Both the position numbers and the translations under genes were made by a program. A stretch of DNA of 64,000 bases. It comes from Streptomyces camelliae (GTDB lineage: Bacteria; Actinomycetota; Actinomycetes; Streptomycetales; Streptomycetaceae). The stretch lies in assembly GCF_027625935.1 (NCBI RefSeq), contig NZ_CP115300.1:3596001-3660000 (forward strand), written 5' to 3'. Shown in pieces: positions 18,798 through 29,413 of the stretch. The first letter of the stretch is position 1. Every line of letters begins with the position of its first letter. Under the pieces are notes generated by a model, which saw nothing but the letters and a program-made list of their open reading frames with translations, was not told the DNA's origin and ran no database searches.

Positions 18798-20326
18798 CGG
18801 GCACCACCTCCGATCAGGTCCACGGCCCTCTCCCCGACCATCAGCACCCCGATCATCGGGTTCACGGCGGTCATCGTCGGGAAGACGGACGCGTCGGCGA
18901 TCCGGATGCCCTCCAGGCCCCGGATCCTCAACTCGAGGTCCACGACCGCGAGTTCGTCGTCCGCCGCGCCCATCTTGCAGGTGCCGGCGGGGTGGTAGAC
19001 GGTGTGCGCGACCTTGCGGGCGTACTCGCTCAGTTCCTCGTCGCCGGTGATCTCCGGGCCGGGGCACACCTCGCGCCCCAGCCAGCCGGCGAGCGGCTCG
19101 GCCTTGGCGATCTCGCGGGCGATGCGGATGCCGTCGACGAGGGTCCGGGCGTCGTAGTCGTCCTCGTCGGTGAAGTACCGGAAGTCCAGCGCGGGCTTCA
19201 CCTCCGGGTCGGCGCTGGTCAGGTACAGGCGGCCGCGGGACTTCGGCTTGGGGATGTTCGGGGTCATCGAGACGCCGTGGCGCGGGCGTTCGTAGCCGAG
19301 GCGCTCGGGGTTGTCGGTGAACGGGATCTGGTAGAAGTGGAACATCAGGTCCGGGCCCGGGTTCTCGGGGTCGCGGCGGACGAACAGGCCCGCGTCGGAG
19401 TCCATCGCGGAGTTCTCCGGGATCGGCCCGTGGGTCTCCCAGACGATGACCGACTCGGGGTGGTCGAGCAGGTTCTCGCCGACGCCCGGCAGATCGTGGA
19501 CGACGGGGATGCCCAGCTCTTCGAGGTCCGCGCGGGGGCCGATGCCCGAGTGGAGCAGCAGGCGGGGCGAGTCGACGGCGCCGGCGCACAGCACGACCTC
19601 GCTCCGGGCCCGTATCAGCAGTTCCTCGCCGTCCTTGGTGCGCACGTGGACGCCCTCGGCCCGGCCCTCGGTGATCTCCAGCCGGTACGCCCACGTCTCC
19701 AGGAGGATCGTGAGGTTGGGGCGCTCGTCCAGCACCGGGTGCAGATACGCCACGGATGCCGAGGACCGCTTGTTGGTCTCGGGGTGGTAGGCGAGGTCGA
19801 AGAAGCCGGCGCCCTCGGTGAACGGCTTCTTGTTGAAGCCCTCGACGCGGGGCACCCCGAGGGCGGCCTGGGCGGCGTCGACGAAGTCGCGGGCGATGGC
19901 GTTCCGGTCCTTCTCGTCGACGGAGACGATGTTGTTCTTCAGCCGGGCGAAGTACGCCTCCATCGGCACCGCGCCCCAGCCCTTGGCGCCGGCCTGCTCC
20001 CACTCGTCCCAGTCGGACGGGAGCGGCTTGAAGGAGATGAGGGTGTTGTGGGAGGAGCAGCCGCCGAGGACGCGGGCGCGGCTGTGCCGGATGTGGGAGT
20101 TGCCGCGGGGCTGTTCCACGGTCGGGTAGTCGTAGTCGAGGTCGCCGCCGAGCAGGCCCATCCAGCGGCGCAGGATGAGGACGTCGTCCCGGCCGACGTC
20201 GCTGGGGCCGCCCTCGATGACGGCGACGGTGACGTCCGGGTTCTCGGTGAGGCGGGAGGCGATGACGGAGCCGGCCGTGCCGCCGCCGATGACGACGTAG
20301 TCGTAGAGGTGGGGGGTGTGGGACAT
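18794..20326 (-). CDS. betA: Choline dehydrogenase-like GMC oxidoreductase
   Basis: A 510-residue FAD flavoprotein of the GMC family. The dinucleotide fold is [19 protein letters not shown] at the N-terminus, the first GMC signature is around [12 protein letters not shown], the second around [16 protein letters not shown], and the catalytic His segment is HPAGTCKMG near residue 450. It is expected to oxidise choline (or another alcohol) to the aldehyde used by the enzyme 47 bp upstream in the operon. The start at 20326 is the first ATG with a GGAG box (GGAGTACCTCC region). The role as choline dehydrogenase rests mainly on the operon; other alcohols remain possible. Confidence 0.88.
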   Translation of the reverse strand: MSHTPHLYDYVVIGGGTAGSVIASRLTENPDVTVAVIEGGPSDVGRDDVLILRRWMGLLGGDLDYDYPTVEQPRGNSHIRHSRARVLGGCSSHNTLISFKPLPSDWDEWEQAGAKGWGAVPMEAYFARLKNNIVSVDEKDRNAIARDFVDAAQAALGVPRVEGFNKKPFTEGAGFFDLAYHPETNKRSSASVAYLHPVLDERPNLTILLETWAYRLEITEGRAEGVHVRTKDGEELLIRARSEVVLCAGAVDSPRLLLHSGIGPRADLEELGIPVVHDLPGVGENLLDHPESVIVWETHGPIPENSAMDSDAGLFVRRDPENPGPDLMFHFYQIPFTDNPERLGYERPRHGVSMTPNIPKPKSRGRLYLTSADPEVKPALDFRYFTDEDDYDARTLVDGIRIAREIAKAEPLAGWLGREVCPGPEITGDEELSEYARKVAHTVYHPAGTCKMGAADDELAVVDLELRIRGLEGIRIADASVFPTMTAVNPMIGVLMVGERAVDLIGGGAR

Positions 20327-20373
20327 GGAGGTACTCCGAGAGGACTTGCTGCGTACGGGAGTCGGTGGGGGGA

Positions 20374-21894
20374 TCAGCCGGCGAACCAGCGCACGGGCCG
20401 GGGGGCGAGGTTCTGGTAGACGTGCTTGGTCTCGCGGTACTCGGCGAGTCCGGCGGGCCCCAGTTCGCGGCCGGTGCCGCTCCTGCCGAAGCCGCCCCAC
20501 TCCGCCTGCGGGAGGTAGGGGTGGAAGTCGTTGATCCAGACCGTGCCGTGGCGCAGGCGGGCCGCGACCCGTCGGGCCCGTCCGGCGTCGGCGGTCCATA
20601 CGGCGCCGGCGAGGCCGTACTCGGTGTCGTTGGCGAGGAACACGGCCTCGTCCTCGGTGCGGAAGGTCTCGACGGTGAGGACCGGGCCGAAGACCTCCTC
20701 GCGGACGACCTTCATCTCGCGGTGGCAGGCGTCGAGGACGGTCGGCTCGTAGAACCAGCCGGTGGCGGGCCGGTCGGCGGACGGCTGCGGCCGCTTGCCG
20801 CCGCAGCGCAGCACCGCGCCCTCCGCCAGCGCCGACGCCACATACGCCTCGACCTTGGCGCGCTGCTGCGCGGAGACGAGCGGCCCGCACTCGACGCCGT
20901 CCGCCGTGCCCCGGCCGAGGCGGATGCGGGCGGCCCGCCGGGCGAGCTCGGTGACGAACCGCTCCCGCAACGACTCCTCGACGATGAGCCGGGCGCCGGC
21001 CGAGCAGACCTGGCCGCTGTGGATGAAGGCCGCGTTGAGGGCCTGGTCGACGGCGGTGTCGAAGGCCTCCTCGGTGGCGCAGGCGTCGGCGAAGACGATG
21101 TTGGGGTTCTTGCCGCCGAGTTCGAGGGCGACCTTCTTCACCGTCGGGGCGGCGGCCTGGGCGACCTTGACGCCGCTGACCAGGCCGCCGGTGAAGGAGA
21201 CCAGGTCGACGTCGGGGTGCTCGGCGAGCCGGGCGCCGACGGTGTGGCCGGGTCCGGTGACGAGGTTCGCGACCCCGGCGGGCAGCCCGGCCTCGGCAAG
21301 CAGGTCGATCAGCGCGATGGTGGTCATCGGGGTGATCTCGCTGGGCTTGACGACGAAGGTGTTGCCCGCCGCGAGGGCCGGGGCGATCTTCCAACTGGCC
21401 TGGAGGAGCGGGTAGTTCCACGGGGTGATGAGCGCGCAGACGCCCACCGGCTCGTGTACGACCACGCTGTGGATGTCGGCCGAGCCCGCGTCCACGACCC
21501 GGCCGGGCGCCTCGGCGGCGGCCAGGTCGGCGAAGTAGCGGAAGGTGTCGGCGACACAGTCGATGTCGATCCGCCCCTCTTCCACGGTCTTGCCCGCGTC
21601 CCGGCTCTCCAGCAGTCCGAGTTCCTCGCGGTCGCGCACGAGGAGGCCGGCGACGCGGCGCAGCAGGGCGGCGCGTTCGGCGACGGGCGTCGAAGGCCAG
21701 GGCCCCTGGTCGAAGGCCTGCCGGGCCGCGGCGACGGCCCGCTCGGCGTCCTTCTCGTCACCCTCGGCGACCACGGCGAACGGCAGCGCGTCCGCGGGGT
21801 CCAGGATCTCGCGTGTCGCGCCGGAGACCGCGTCCAGCCACACGCCTCCCGCGTGGATGGTCGCCCCGGGCTGTCGTTCCGTACTGTCCGCCAT
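20374..21894 (-). CDS. betB: Betaine-aldehyde dehydrogenase-like NAD(P) aldehyde dehydrogenase
   Basis: A 506-residue aldehyde dehydrogenase, first gene of the choline/betaine operon. Visible motifs: [23 protein letters not shown] in the NAD site, catalytic Glu in [10 protein letters not shown] (about residue 264), catalytic Cys in [14 protein letters not shown] (about residue 300) and [10 protein letters not shown]. It should convert betaine aldehyde to glycine betaine, the osmoprotectant whose importer is encoded downstream. The ATG at 21894 is preferred; in-frame sequence further upstream is not family-like. The upstream ~200 bp are AT-richer and probably hold the promoter. No BetI-like repressor gene is adjacent, so control is not obvious. 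Confidence 0.9.
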   Translation of the reverse strand: MADSTERQPGATIHAGGVWLDAVSGATREILDPADALPFAVVAEGDEKDAERAVAAARQAFDQGPWPSTPVAERAALLRRVAGLLVRDREELGLLESRDAGKTVEEGRIDIDCVADTFRYFADLAAAEAPGRVVDAGSADIHSVVVHEPVGVCALITPWNYPLLQASWKIAPALAAGNTFVVKPSEITPMTTIALIDLLAEAGLPAGVANLVTGPGHTVGARLAEHPDVDLVSFTGGLVSGVKVAQAAAPTVKKVALELGGKNPNIVFADACATEEAFDTAVDQALNAAFIHSGQVCSAGARLIVEESLRERFVTELARRAARIRLGRGTADGVECGPLVSAQQRAKVEAYVASALAEGAVLRCGGKRPQPSADRPATGWFYEPTVLDACHREMKVVREEVFGPVLTVETFRTEDEAVFLANDTEYGLAGAVWTADAGRARRVAARLRHGTVWINDFHPYLPQAEWGGFGRSGTGRELGPAGLAEYRETKHVYQNLAPRPVRWFAG

Positions 21895-22091
21895 GATCGC
21901 CTGTTGCCTTCCGTTCCTGATCCGTGCCCCTGTGTCACGCACGTGCCACACTCGGGGACCGCGACCGCCTGCCCCGGGCCCCTCGCTCACATGCGGAATC
22001 GGCGGCGGAAAGTGCGAGGCGTCACTGAAACGACGGTCTAAAACGGATGAAAATCGGCAATTCCGGCAGCTGCGCTCAGTTCATGGATGTC
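21895..22091. promoter_or_regulatory. Probable promoter region of the choline/betaine operon
   Basis: No gene is seen here. Around 22018-22062 the sequence becomes markedly AT-rich (TCTAAAACGGATGAAAATCG), typical of a promoter zone for the minus-strand operon starting at 21894. No palindrome convincing enough to name an operator was found. Confidence 0.4.
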
Positions 22092-22250
22092 TCACAGTCC
22101 GTATCGGGCGGACAGAACCCGCTCGCCCTCGATGCTGCCTGCCGGGTACTCCATGCGTGAGCCGATGAAGTCGCCCGGGTCGAGGTTGACCAGGGCTGCG
22201 GAGCTGACGACTCCAGCGGCCGATCGGCCTGGCCGACGCGGGTCGCCCGC
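22092..22250 (-). pseudogene. Orphan C-terminal coding fragment, unknown protein
   Basis: The minus strand reads without a stop from just after the DUF5954 stop codon to a TGA at 22092-22094. The last ~34 codons look protein-like (NLDPGDFIGSRMEYPAGSIE then GERVLSARYGL) but have no start codon with a ribosome site. It is either the worn 3' end of a lost gene or chance. It happens to be in frame with the DUF5954 gene across that gene's TGA. I do not recognise the family. Confidence 0.3.
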
Positions 22251-23381
22251 TCACCCCCTCTCCTTGCGTTCCCGCTTCGCGCGCAGCGCCTGCCTCCGCT
22301 CCCACTCCTCGTCCCAGAGCCGTTTGAGCTCCTGCGCCCGTTCGTCGAGTCCGGCCGGCTCGTCGTCGTCCTCGTCCGTCCACAGGCCCTGCTCCTTGAG
22401 CCGGCGCGTGTGGACCTCGACGGGCGGCTGGGGGTCGTAGTCGGAGGGGCGGGGGCCCTCGGGCCCGTCGGGGCCCACGCGGATGAGGCGTTCGACGCGG
22501 GTGACGCGGTAGCGGACGCCGGCGACCGTGATGACGTTGGAGCGGGTCTCGTCGAGGCGGTCGGCCAGCCGGGCGTACTCCGCGCGTTGCCCCTCGTCGA
22601 GACGGAGGGTGAAGGGGGCCATCACGCGCTGCCAGGAGGCGAGGGAGTCGCGGGCCGCCTGGGGAGTGGTGTGGCCGGCGCCGGGGTTGAAGGCACGCCA
22701 TCGTCCGTCCACCCGCTCCGAGATCATGAAGACCGCCGGAAGCAGCACCCCGCCCGGACACTCCCGCCGGGCCCGGCGCGCGTCCGCCACGGCCTCCGGC
22801 CCGGCGTCCGGCGAGACTCCGAGGGAATGGAACAGCTCCAGCTTCAGGATGCCGTTCGACAGGCCCGTACCGGTGAACGGATCGACCACGAAGCCCTTCA
22901 CGCTCGGCCCCGCCCGGTGGGCCTCGCCCACCTCCGCCGTGTCGGGGTCGGACGGGCGGGGCGGCTCGGGGCCGTTCGGGCCCATCCGGATGAAGCGGCT
23001 CGCCCGGACGATCCGGAAGCGTTCCCCGCGCACCCGGACCTCGTTCACGACCTCCCGGTCCATCCGCCGCGCCGCCGCCATCCAGGTGCGCCGCGCGGCC
23101 TCGTCCCCCGCGTCCCGGGCCTCCTTCGCCCGCATCCGGAAGTGCGAGCCGAGCCCGTCCCGGGCGTCCTGCGGAGTGTCGGCACCGGTCGCCAGCAGCT
23201 CCCAGCCACCCGCCTCGCACTCGCGGGCACGGAAGTATTCCGCGATCATCACGCCCATCAGCTGCGGATACCGCTGGGTCGCCTGCCACGCCTCCTGCTC
23301 GGCGAACGCGGCGAGCGGCCCGTCCTGCTGCGTGACACGGATCGTCAGATACGCCGGTACCTCGTCTCGGTAGTCACTCAT
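22251..23381 (-). CDS. DUF5954 family protein
   Basis: A 376-residue soluble protein, rich in Arg, Glu and Asp, of a family I know only from Streptomyces and relatives. Diagnostic stretches are VPAYLTIRVTQQDGPLAAFAEQEAW near the N-terminus, GGWELLATGADTPQDARDGL and two copies of a V-R-G-x-R-(F/Y)-R-(I/V)-x-R-x-x-R-(F/L)-I-R unit (near residues 115 and 305), suggesting internal duplication. It ends in a charged helix. Function is unknown; no membrane segment or catalytic motif is visible. The ATG at 23381 starts the conserved block. It diverges from the MarR-GNAT gene. Confidence 0.85.
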   Translation of the reverse strand: MSDYRDEVPAYLTIRVTQQDGPLAAFAEQEAWQATQRYPQLMGVMIAEYFRARECEAGGWELLATGADTPQDARDGLGSHFRMRAKEARDAGDEAARRTWMAAARRMDREVVNEVRVRGERFRIVRASRFIRMGPNGPEPPRPSDPDTAEVGEAHRAGPSVKGFVVDPFTGTGLSNGILKLELFHSLGVSPDAGPEAVADARRARRECPGGVLLPAVFMISERVDGRWRAFNPGAGHTTPQAARDSLASWQRVMAPFTLRLDEGQRAEYARLADRLDETRSNVITVAGVRYRVTRVERLIRVGPDGPEGPRPSDYDPQPPVEVHTRRLKEQGLWTDEDDDEPAGLDERAQELKRLWDEEWERRQALRAKRERKERG

Positions 23382-23503
23382 ACACCGAGCGTGCACGCTG
23401 GGCGCCTCGCTGCGGGTGTTTTCACGAATTCGCCCGCCTGGGAGCGATGTTCGCGTGCGGCCGGCCCTGGACGGCAACAGAGACATCTGACTACGGTCGG
23501 AGA

Positions 23504-24463
23504 ATGCAGACCTTTGACTCAAGTCAAGGAACAGGCCGGGGCAGAGGGCAGGGAGCGGGTGCGCCGGTCTCCGCCGAGGACATCGCCGCCTTCCGGCGCT
23601 TCAACCGGTACTTCACGCGCCGTATCGGTGTCCTGGACGAGCACTACCTCGGGCAGGACCGCCCGCTCGGCGAGGCCCGGCTGCTGTTCGAGATCGGCGA
23701 CGGGGTGTCCCTGCGGGAGCTGCGGGGGCGGCTCGGCCTGGACGCCGGGTACCTCAGCCGGATGGTGAAGGCCCTGGAGGCGCAGGGCATGGTCCGGGTG
23801 GCGGTGCCCGCGCACGACAACCGGCTGCGGACGGTTGAGCCGACCCCGGCCGGGCGCGTCGAGGTGGCCGAGCAGCACCGCCGGTCCGACGCCCTCGTGG
23901 CCGGTCTGCTGGACGGCCTCACCCCCGCCCAGCGGGCCGAGCTGACCGGCGCCATGGCGGTCACGCAGCGGCTGCTGCGGCTGGCGGGGATCACCGTCGA
24001 GACCGTCGACGGCGCCTCGGCGGACGCGCGGGCCTGCCTGGGGGCGTACGCGGCGGACATCGACGCCCGCTTCCCCGAGGGCTTCGACCAGGCGGACCTG
24101 GTCGGCCCGGAGGAGGTCACCGGGGACGCCGGCGCGTTCCTGGTCGCGTACGAGGAGGGGCGGCCGGTGGGCTGCGGGGCGCTGCGGCGGCTGGGGCCGG
24201 GAGTGGGCGAGATCCGGCATGTGTGGGTCGCTCCCGAGGCCCGGCGGCTGGGCCTCGCACGGCGGCTGCTCGACGGTCTGGAGCGTCAGGCGCGGGCGCG
24301 CGGCCTGGACGTCGTACGCCTGGACACGCACGCCGTGCTCACCGAGGCGCAGGCGATGTACCGGGCGTGCGGGTACACCGAGATCCCGCGCTACGACGAC
24401 AACGTCCACGCCGCCCACTGGTTCGAGAAGCGGCTGGCCGGTGGTGCGAAAAGCGGCTACTGA
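23504..24463 (+). CDS. MarR-type winged helix fused to GNAT acetyltransferase
   Basis: A 319-residue bifunctional protein. Residues ~20-155 are a MarR regulator (FNRYFTRRIGVLDEHYL..., LRGRLGLDAGYLSRMVKALEAQGMVRV as the HTH). Residues ~165-319 are a GNAT domain with the acetyl-CoA loop RRLGLARRLLDGLE and the late MYRACGYTEIPRY strand. The family is thought to couple DNA binding with acetylation of small molecules or proteins, but targets are mostly unknown. The ATG at 23504 is chosen over upstream starts because the MarR fold begins soon after. Its 122-bp gap to the divergent DUF5954 gene must hold both promoters. Confidence 0.88.
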   Translation: MQTFDSSQGTGRGRGQGAGAPVSAEDIAAFRRFNRYFTRRIGVLDEHYLGQDRPLGEARLLFEIGDGVSLRELRGRLGLDAGYLSRMVKALEAQGMVRVAVPAHDNRLRTVEPTPAGRVEVAEQHRRSDALVAGLLDGLTPAQRAELTGAMAVTQRLLRLAGITVETVDGASADARACLGAYAADIDARFPEGFDQADLVGPEEVTGDAGAFLVAYEEGRPVGCGALRRLGPGVGEIRHVWVAPEARRLGLARRLLDGLERQARARGLDVVRLDTHAVLTEAQAMYRACGYTEIPRYDDNVHAAHWFEKRLAGGAKSGY

Positions 24464-24568
24464 GGTTTTCGGTTCGGGGTGACCGACTGTTCTCACGTTG
24501 GCTCGGGAGCGGTTGACGAGATCCTGTCCGATCGGTCTGATCGGGCGCGATTCTGTCGTGGGGAGACG

Positions 24569-25420
24569 TCAGGCGGACCGGCTGACGTCGTCGAAGTCGG
24601 TGGAGGCCGACAGCTCGGCCCATGCCAGCATGTCGCGCTCGAAGGCGTCGCGTCCGGCCTGGACGAGCCGAAGCGCGTCGGGGCCGAGCAGCAGGCGTGT
24701 CGGCGGCTGGTCGGCCGCCACGATGCGCAGCACCGCGGCCGCGGCCTTGTCCGGGTCGCCCGGCTGGTGCCCGCTGCCGTGGATGCGCCGGGCGCGCAGC
24801 GGCTCGAACAGCTCGTCGTAGTCGGCGATCACACGGGGTGCGCGGATCATCGAGCGGCCGGACCAGTCGGTCCGGAAACTGCCCGGCTCGACGGCGGTGA
24901 CATGGATGCCGAGATCGGCGACCTCCTTGCCGAGCGTTTCGAGGATGCCCTCCACCGCGAACTTGCTGCCGTGGTAGAAGCTGAGGCCCGGCATGGTGAC
25001 CAGCCCGCCCATCGAGGTGACGGCGATGATGTGGCCGCAACGGCGCTTTCGCATGTGCGGCAGCACGGCCTTGATCACCGCCACGGTTCCGTAGACGTTG
25101 ACCTCGAACTGACGGCGAAGGTCATCCATCGACGACTCCTCGAAGAGGCCCTCATGGCCGTACCCGGCGTTGGCGACGAGGACGTCGACCGGGCCCAGGT
25201 CGCGCTCGGTCTCGTCCACGACCGTGTCCACCGCGTCATGGTCGGTCACGTCCAGGATGCGGGCGTGCACGTCGCCGGCGAGCCCCTCGAAGGCCCGTGC
25301 GTCGGCGGGCGTGCGCACCGTGCCCACCACCCGGTGGCCCGCTGCCGACGCCGCACGCGCGAGTGCGCGGCCCAGGCCGGTGCTGACGCCGGTGATCAGG
25401 AATGTCTTGGTGTCCGACAC
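24569..25420 (-). CDS. Short-chain dehydrogenase/reductase
   Basis: A 283-residue SDR oxidoreductase of the classical type. NAD(P) binding is TGVSTGLGRALARAA at the N-terminus, the NANAGYG element follows, and the active site is Ser in AVTSMGG with YHGSK (Tyr/Lys) near residues 156-160. Its size and the long tail after the catalytic motif fit the SDR subgroup often annotated as 'oxidoreductase' next to HTH regulators. It diverges from an HTH regulator across 204 bp, so the regulator likely controls it. The substrate is unknown. The ATG at 25420 begins directly with the Rossmann strand (MSDTKTFLITG). Confidence 0.85.
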   Translation of the reverse strand: MSDTKTFLITGVSTGLGRALARAASAAGHRVVGTVRTPADARAFEGLAGDVHARILDVTDHDAVDTVVDETERDLGPVDVLVANAGYGHEGLFEESSMDDLRRQFEVNVYGTVAVIKAVLPHMRKRRCGHIIAVTSMGGLVTMPGLSFYHGSKFAVEGILETLGKEVADLGIHVTAVEPGSFRTDWSGRSMIRAPRVIADYDELFEPLRARRIHGSGHQPGDPDKAAAAVLRIVAADQPPTRLLLGPDALRLVQAGRDAFERDMLAWAELSASTDFDDVSRSA

Positions 25421-25624
25421 AGGAATCCCCTTCGTGCGATACGAACAGAGGCCGACCGGGGCGGTGGGCCCCGGTCGGGCTCGACACGTTCCACTTCAGC
25501 ACCGGAATCGGCTGCTGACCGGCTTCCGGGGGGTCCGCTTCGCCCCGGGGACAGCCGGACCGGGGGACTGCCAGTCCCCCTTTCGCGGGCCGTCGGGGCG
25601 GACTTGGGTCCTATCGTGAACGGC

Positions 25625-26521
25625 ATGGACCGCAACACAGCTCTCGGTGAGTTCCTCCGCTCCCGGCGGGCACGGATCACCCCGCGCCAGGCGGGCCTGT
25701 CCGACGACGGCGGCTCTCGGCGCGTGCCAGGACTGCGCCGCGAAGAGGTCGCGCAACTGGCGGGCGTGAGCGTCGACTACTACGTACGCCTGGAACGCGG
25801 ACGCCGGCTGAACGTCTCCGAGACCGTCCTGGACGCCATCTCCCGCGCGCTGCGCCTCGATCCCGTCGAACGCAGCCATCTGTTCCAGCTCGCCAAGCCC
25901 ACCGCAGGCAGGCCCCGCCGCACGGTGACGCGTCCACAGGCGGTCCGCCCGGGGCTGCGCGATCTGCTCCGGATCCTCGAACACACCCCCGCCCTTGTGC
26001 TGGGGCGGCGACTGGACGTCCTTGCGTCCAACCAGATGGCACGTGCGCTGCTCACCGACTTCGACGCGCTGCCGCACCGCGAGCGGAACCTGGTGCGGTT
26101 CATGTTCTGCGACGAGACCGCCCGCTCGCTGTATGCCCACTGGGACACCCACGCCCAGGACATCGTCGCCTCGCTGCGGCGCGACGCCGGAACCCATCCC
26201 CACGATCCCCTGCTGGCCGAACTCGTCGGCGAACTCTCGATCGCGGATGAGGACTTCCGCCGCTGGTGGGCCGATCAGAACGTGTATCGGCACACGCATG
26301 GCAGCAAACACTTCCACCACCCGATCGTCGGCCCGCTCACCCTCCATTACGAGTCCCTCACCCTGCCCGCCGACCCGGACCAGCGGCTGAGTGTCTACAC
26401 CGCCGAGGCAGGCTCCAGCTCCGAAGAGGCGCTTCGGCTCCTGGCCGCGTGGATCCGGCAGCCCGAGACCTCGCACGGGCAGCACGCAGATCATGCCGTA
26501 CGCGCTCCCGCCGGCGGTTAG
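25625..26521 (+). CDS. XRE-family regulator with MmyB-like ligand-binding domain
   Basis: A 298-residue transcription factor. Residues ~10-85 hold a Cro/C1-type HTH (RREEVAQLAGVSVDYYVRLERGR, LDAISRALRLD). Residues ~105-270 form the MmyB-like domain (LVLGRRLDVLASNQMARAL, RNLVRFMF, VGELSIADEDFRRWWADQNV), which binds a lipid-like ligand in characterised homologues. In Streptomyces such genes commonly diverge from a dehydrogenase they repress; here that is the SDR at 24569. The ATG at 25625 is chosen; an in-frame GTG three codons upstream (25616) is possible. Confidence 0.88.
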   Translation: MDRNTALGEFLRSRRARITPRQAGLSDDGGSRRVPGLRREEVAQLAGVSVDYYVRLERGRRLNVSETVLDAISRALRLDPVERSHLFQLAKPTAGRPRRTVTRPQAVRPGLRDLLRILEHTPALVLGRRLDVLASNQMARALLTDFDALPHRERNLVRFMFCDETARSLYAHWDTHAQDIVASLRRDAGTHPHDPLLAELVGELSIADEDFRRWWADQNVYRHTHGSKHFHHPIVGPLTLHYESLTLPADPDQRLSVYTAEAGSSSEEALRLLAAWIRQPETSHGQHADHAVRAPAGG

Positions 26522-26535
26522 CCGAAAACGCACGT

Positions 26536-26569
26536 GGGCCCCGCTTCGCAGAAAGCCGAAGCGGGGCCC
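26536..26569. terminator. 13-bp bidirectional terminator hairpin
   Basis: GGGCCCCGCTTCG at 26536-26548 pairs exactly with 26557-26569 over an 8-base loop. It lies between the convergent HTH regulator and mdh genes, ending 10 bases before the mdh stop, and can serve both. Confidence 0.8.
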
Positions 26570-26578
26570 GTGCAGGTC

Positions 26579-27655
<1,077 letters not shown>

Positions 27656-27935
27656 TCAGGCTATCGCGCATCCGGCATGCGAGACGTCCCGGGCCGTGTG
27701 GCTCACCCCACAAGGCGGACACAGGGCCGACATACGGCGGACGCAGGCGGACGCAGGGCGAACGGAGCGGCGGCCGCCGGTCCGGGAGAGGGGGACGGAG
27801 GCGGCCGCCGGTGGGGGGAAGTACCGGCATGCCGGACTCCCGTGGGGGGTACGGTTCGCGTGCCCCGGATCCGACGGACCATGCGTCCCGTCCCGGAATT
27901 TCACCCGCACGATGTCGAGCGGGCGCGATTTCTCC

Positions 27936-27998
27936 CGTTTCATCCGCTACGTCGACCGCTTCATCCGCTACGTCGACCGCTTCATCCGCTACGCCGGC
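27936..27998. repeat. Three tandem 21-bp repeats
   Basis: Three consecutive copies of CGCTTCATCCGCTACGTCGAC (unit one has a T for C near its start, unit three differs in the last five bases). They are seven bases beyond the stop of the minus-strand DUF2690 gene and 370 bp upstream of mdh. Length divisible by three hints at a former coding origin. Confidence 0.85.
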
Positions 27999-28005
27999 CG
28001 CCCGG

Positions 28006-29157
28006 TCACTTCGTGCACCCTGTCCGCCCGGAGGCGAGGGTCGCGCAGGCCTTGGCGTCGGCCGCGTTCTGCACGGCGACCATCGGGGTGTAGGCGATGG
28101 CGTCGCCGGTCGCGGTGATCTCACCCGTCTGGCGGACCGAGCCCGCGGAGATCTCCACCTTGTCGCCCCGGGTGGCCCCGGTGATCCGGCCCCAGGCGGT
28201 GCCGCAGGCCTTGCTGTAGCGGACCTCCAGGGTGGTGGTGCCCACGGTGGCGGTCTTGGCGGTGCTCACCAGGTCGCCGCTGCATCCCATCGCCTCGGCG
28301 TCCTTGCCGGTGCAGGCGGAGCCGGCGCACTTGCCCCCTGCCGGCGGGCTCGCGTGGCGGGTGGCGGTCGGCGACGGCGGCGGGGCGGCGGCGTCCTGGT
28401 GCTTGCCGCCGCTGCGGTCGGTGAAGAAGAAGACGGCGGCGATGACGACGAGCACACCGACGAGCCCCGCGAGGAACATCATCAGCCGCTGCCGGCCCCC
28501 GCTCCCCGGCTCCGGCGCACCTTCGGCCGGCCGGGGCGCCCGCGGGTCGCCCGGATCCGAGCCGGGCCGGGCGTTCGCCCGGGGCGGCCCCTGATACCCG
28601 GTCGGCCCCCACGAATCGGCCCTGCGCTCGGCGCTCTTGCCCCCGCTCCCCTCGGCGTCCCTGGCGTCGGCGTCGGCGCCCGTCGGCTGGGGCGGGATCG
28701 TCGGTGAGACACCCGCCGGACCGGCGATGCCCGGAGTCGCCGTCACGCTGCCGTTCTTGCGCCCCGACGGCCGCCCCGACACCCGCCCCGACGGCCCCCC
28801 GGTCGCCTCCGCCGCGCCGAACTCCCCCAGCGCGGCGCGGGCCTGGGAGATGCGGATCGCCTCCATGGTGCCGTCGTGCCGCATCTCCGACCGGCTCCAG
28901 GCGCGCTCGGCCAGCTCCCACATCGTGGTCAGATGGACGGGGCTGGTGCCGGTGACCTCGGCGAGCGCGACGACCGCGCCCTTGGGTGCGAGGAGCCGGC
29001 CGCCGAGGTACCGCTCCCAGGAGGTCTTGCTGTAGCCCGTGCGGTCCGCGAGGGCCGCGACGCTCAGCCCGCTGCGGTCCACGAGCCGCCGTATCTGACT
29101 GGTGAACTCCTTGATCTGCGGATCCAGATCGTCCGGCAGATCTTTCCAACGAGGCAT
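28006..29157 (-). CDS. Membrane-anchored HTH protein with extracellular DUF2690 domain
   Basis: A 383-residue one-pass membrane protein. Residues ~8-75 are a cytoplasmic HTH (IKEFTSQIRRLVDRSGLSVAALADRTGYSKTSWERYL). A long Pro/Gly/Ser linker leads to a transmembrane helix near residues 225-245 (LMMFLAGLVGVLVVIAAVFFF). The outer C-terminus is a DUF2690 domain with paired Cys (CAGSACTGKDAEAMGC..., KACGTAWGRI, ACATLASGRTGC). This is a topology for sensing outside and regulating DNA or cytosolic partners directly, but no ligand is known. The ATG at 29157 is preferred since it starts MPRWKDLPDDLD just ahead of the HTH. It is upstream of mdh on the same strand but separated by 437 bp. Confidence 0.88.
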   Translation of the reverse strand: MPRWKDLPDDLDPQIKEFTSQIRRLVDRSGLSVAALADRTGYSKTSWERYLGGRLLAPKGAVVALAEVTGTSPVHLTTMWELAERAWSRSEMRHDGTMEAIRISQARAALGEFGAAEATGGPSGRVSGRPSGRKNGSVTATPGIAGPAGVSPTIPPQPTGADADARDAEGSGGKSAERRADSWGPTGYQGPPRANARPGSDPGDPRAPRPAEGAPEPGSGGRQRLMMFLAGLVGVLVVIAAVFFFTDRSGGKHQDAAAPPPSPTATRHASPPAGGKCAGSACTGKDAEAMGCSGDLVSTAKTATVGTTTLEVRYSKACGTAWGRITGATRGDKVEISAGSVRQTGEITATGDAIAYTPMVAVQNAADAKACATLASGRTGCTK

Positions 29158-29359
29158 CGCTTCCCCCCTACGTTCCCCAGCCCGTTCCCCGTCCTGGCTA
29201 CCCACAAGGATGCCCTGCCTACGGATCCCAGTTCCCGGCGTGGGGGCGCGCGGGAGCATGGACGGCGCGCGCGGACACCGTAGCGGAACGGTCACTTCCG
29301 TGCCACAGCGCAAGGACAGGCGTTGAACAGGCAGTTCACGGGAGGAAGGCTGAATCCGG

Positions 29360-29401
29360 ACGGCGGTTCGCCCCCCTTCGGGGGTGGGGGCGAACCGTCG
29401 T
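29360..29401 (-). terminator. Long hairpin after the folD-DUF3017 operon
   Basis: The arms around 29360-29375 and 29386-29401 pair over 16 positions with one G-U, enclosing a 10-base loop. It begins 12 bases after the DUF3017 stop codon on the minus strand. Confidence 0.75.
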
Positions 29402-29413
29402 ACACGGGCGGCG

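Noticed and set aside
22092..22253. Stop-codon read-through or selenocysteine in the DUF5954 gene
   Set aside because: Family members end near this TGA; the in-frame extension is more likely chance or a lost gene's tail.
27936..27998. CRISPR-like array
   Set aside because: Three contiguous 21-bp copies without spacers and no cas genes nearby.
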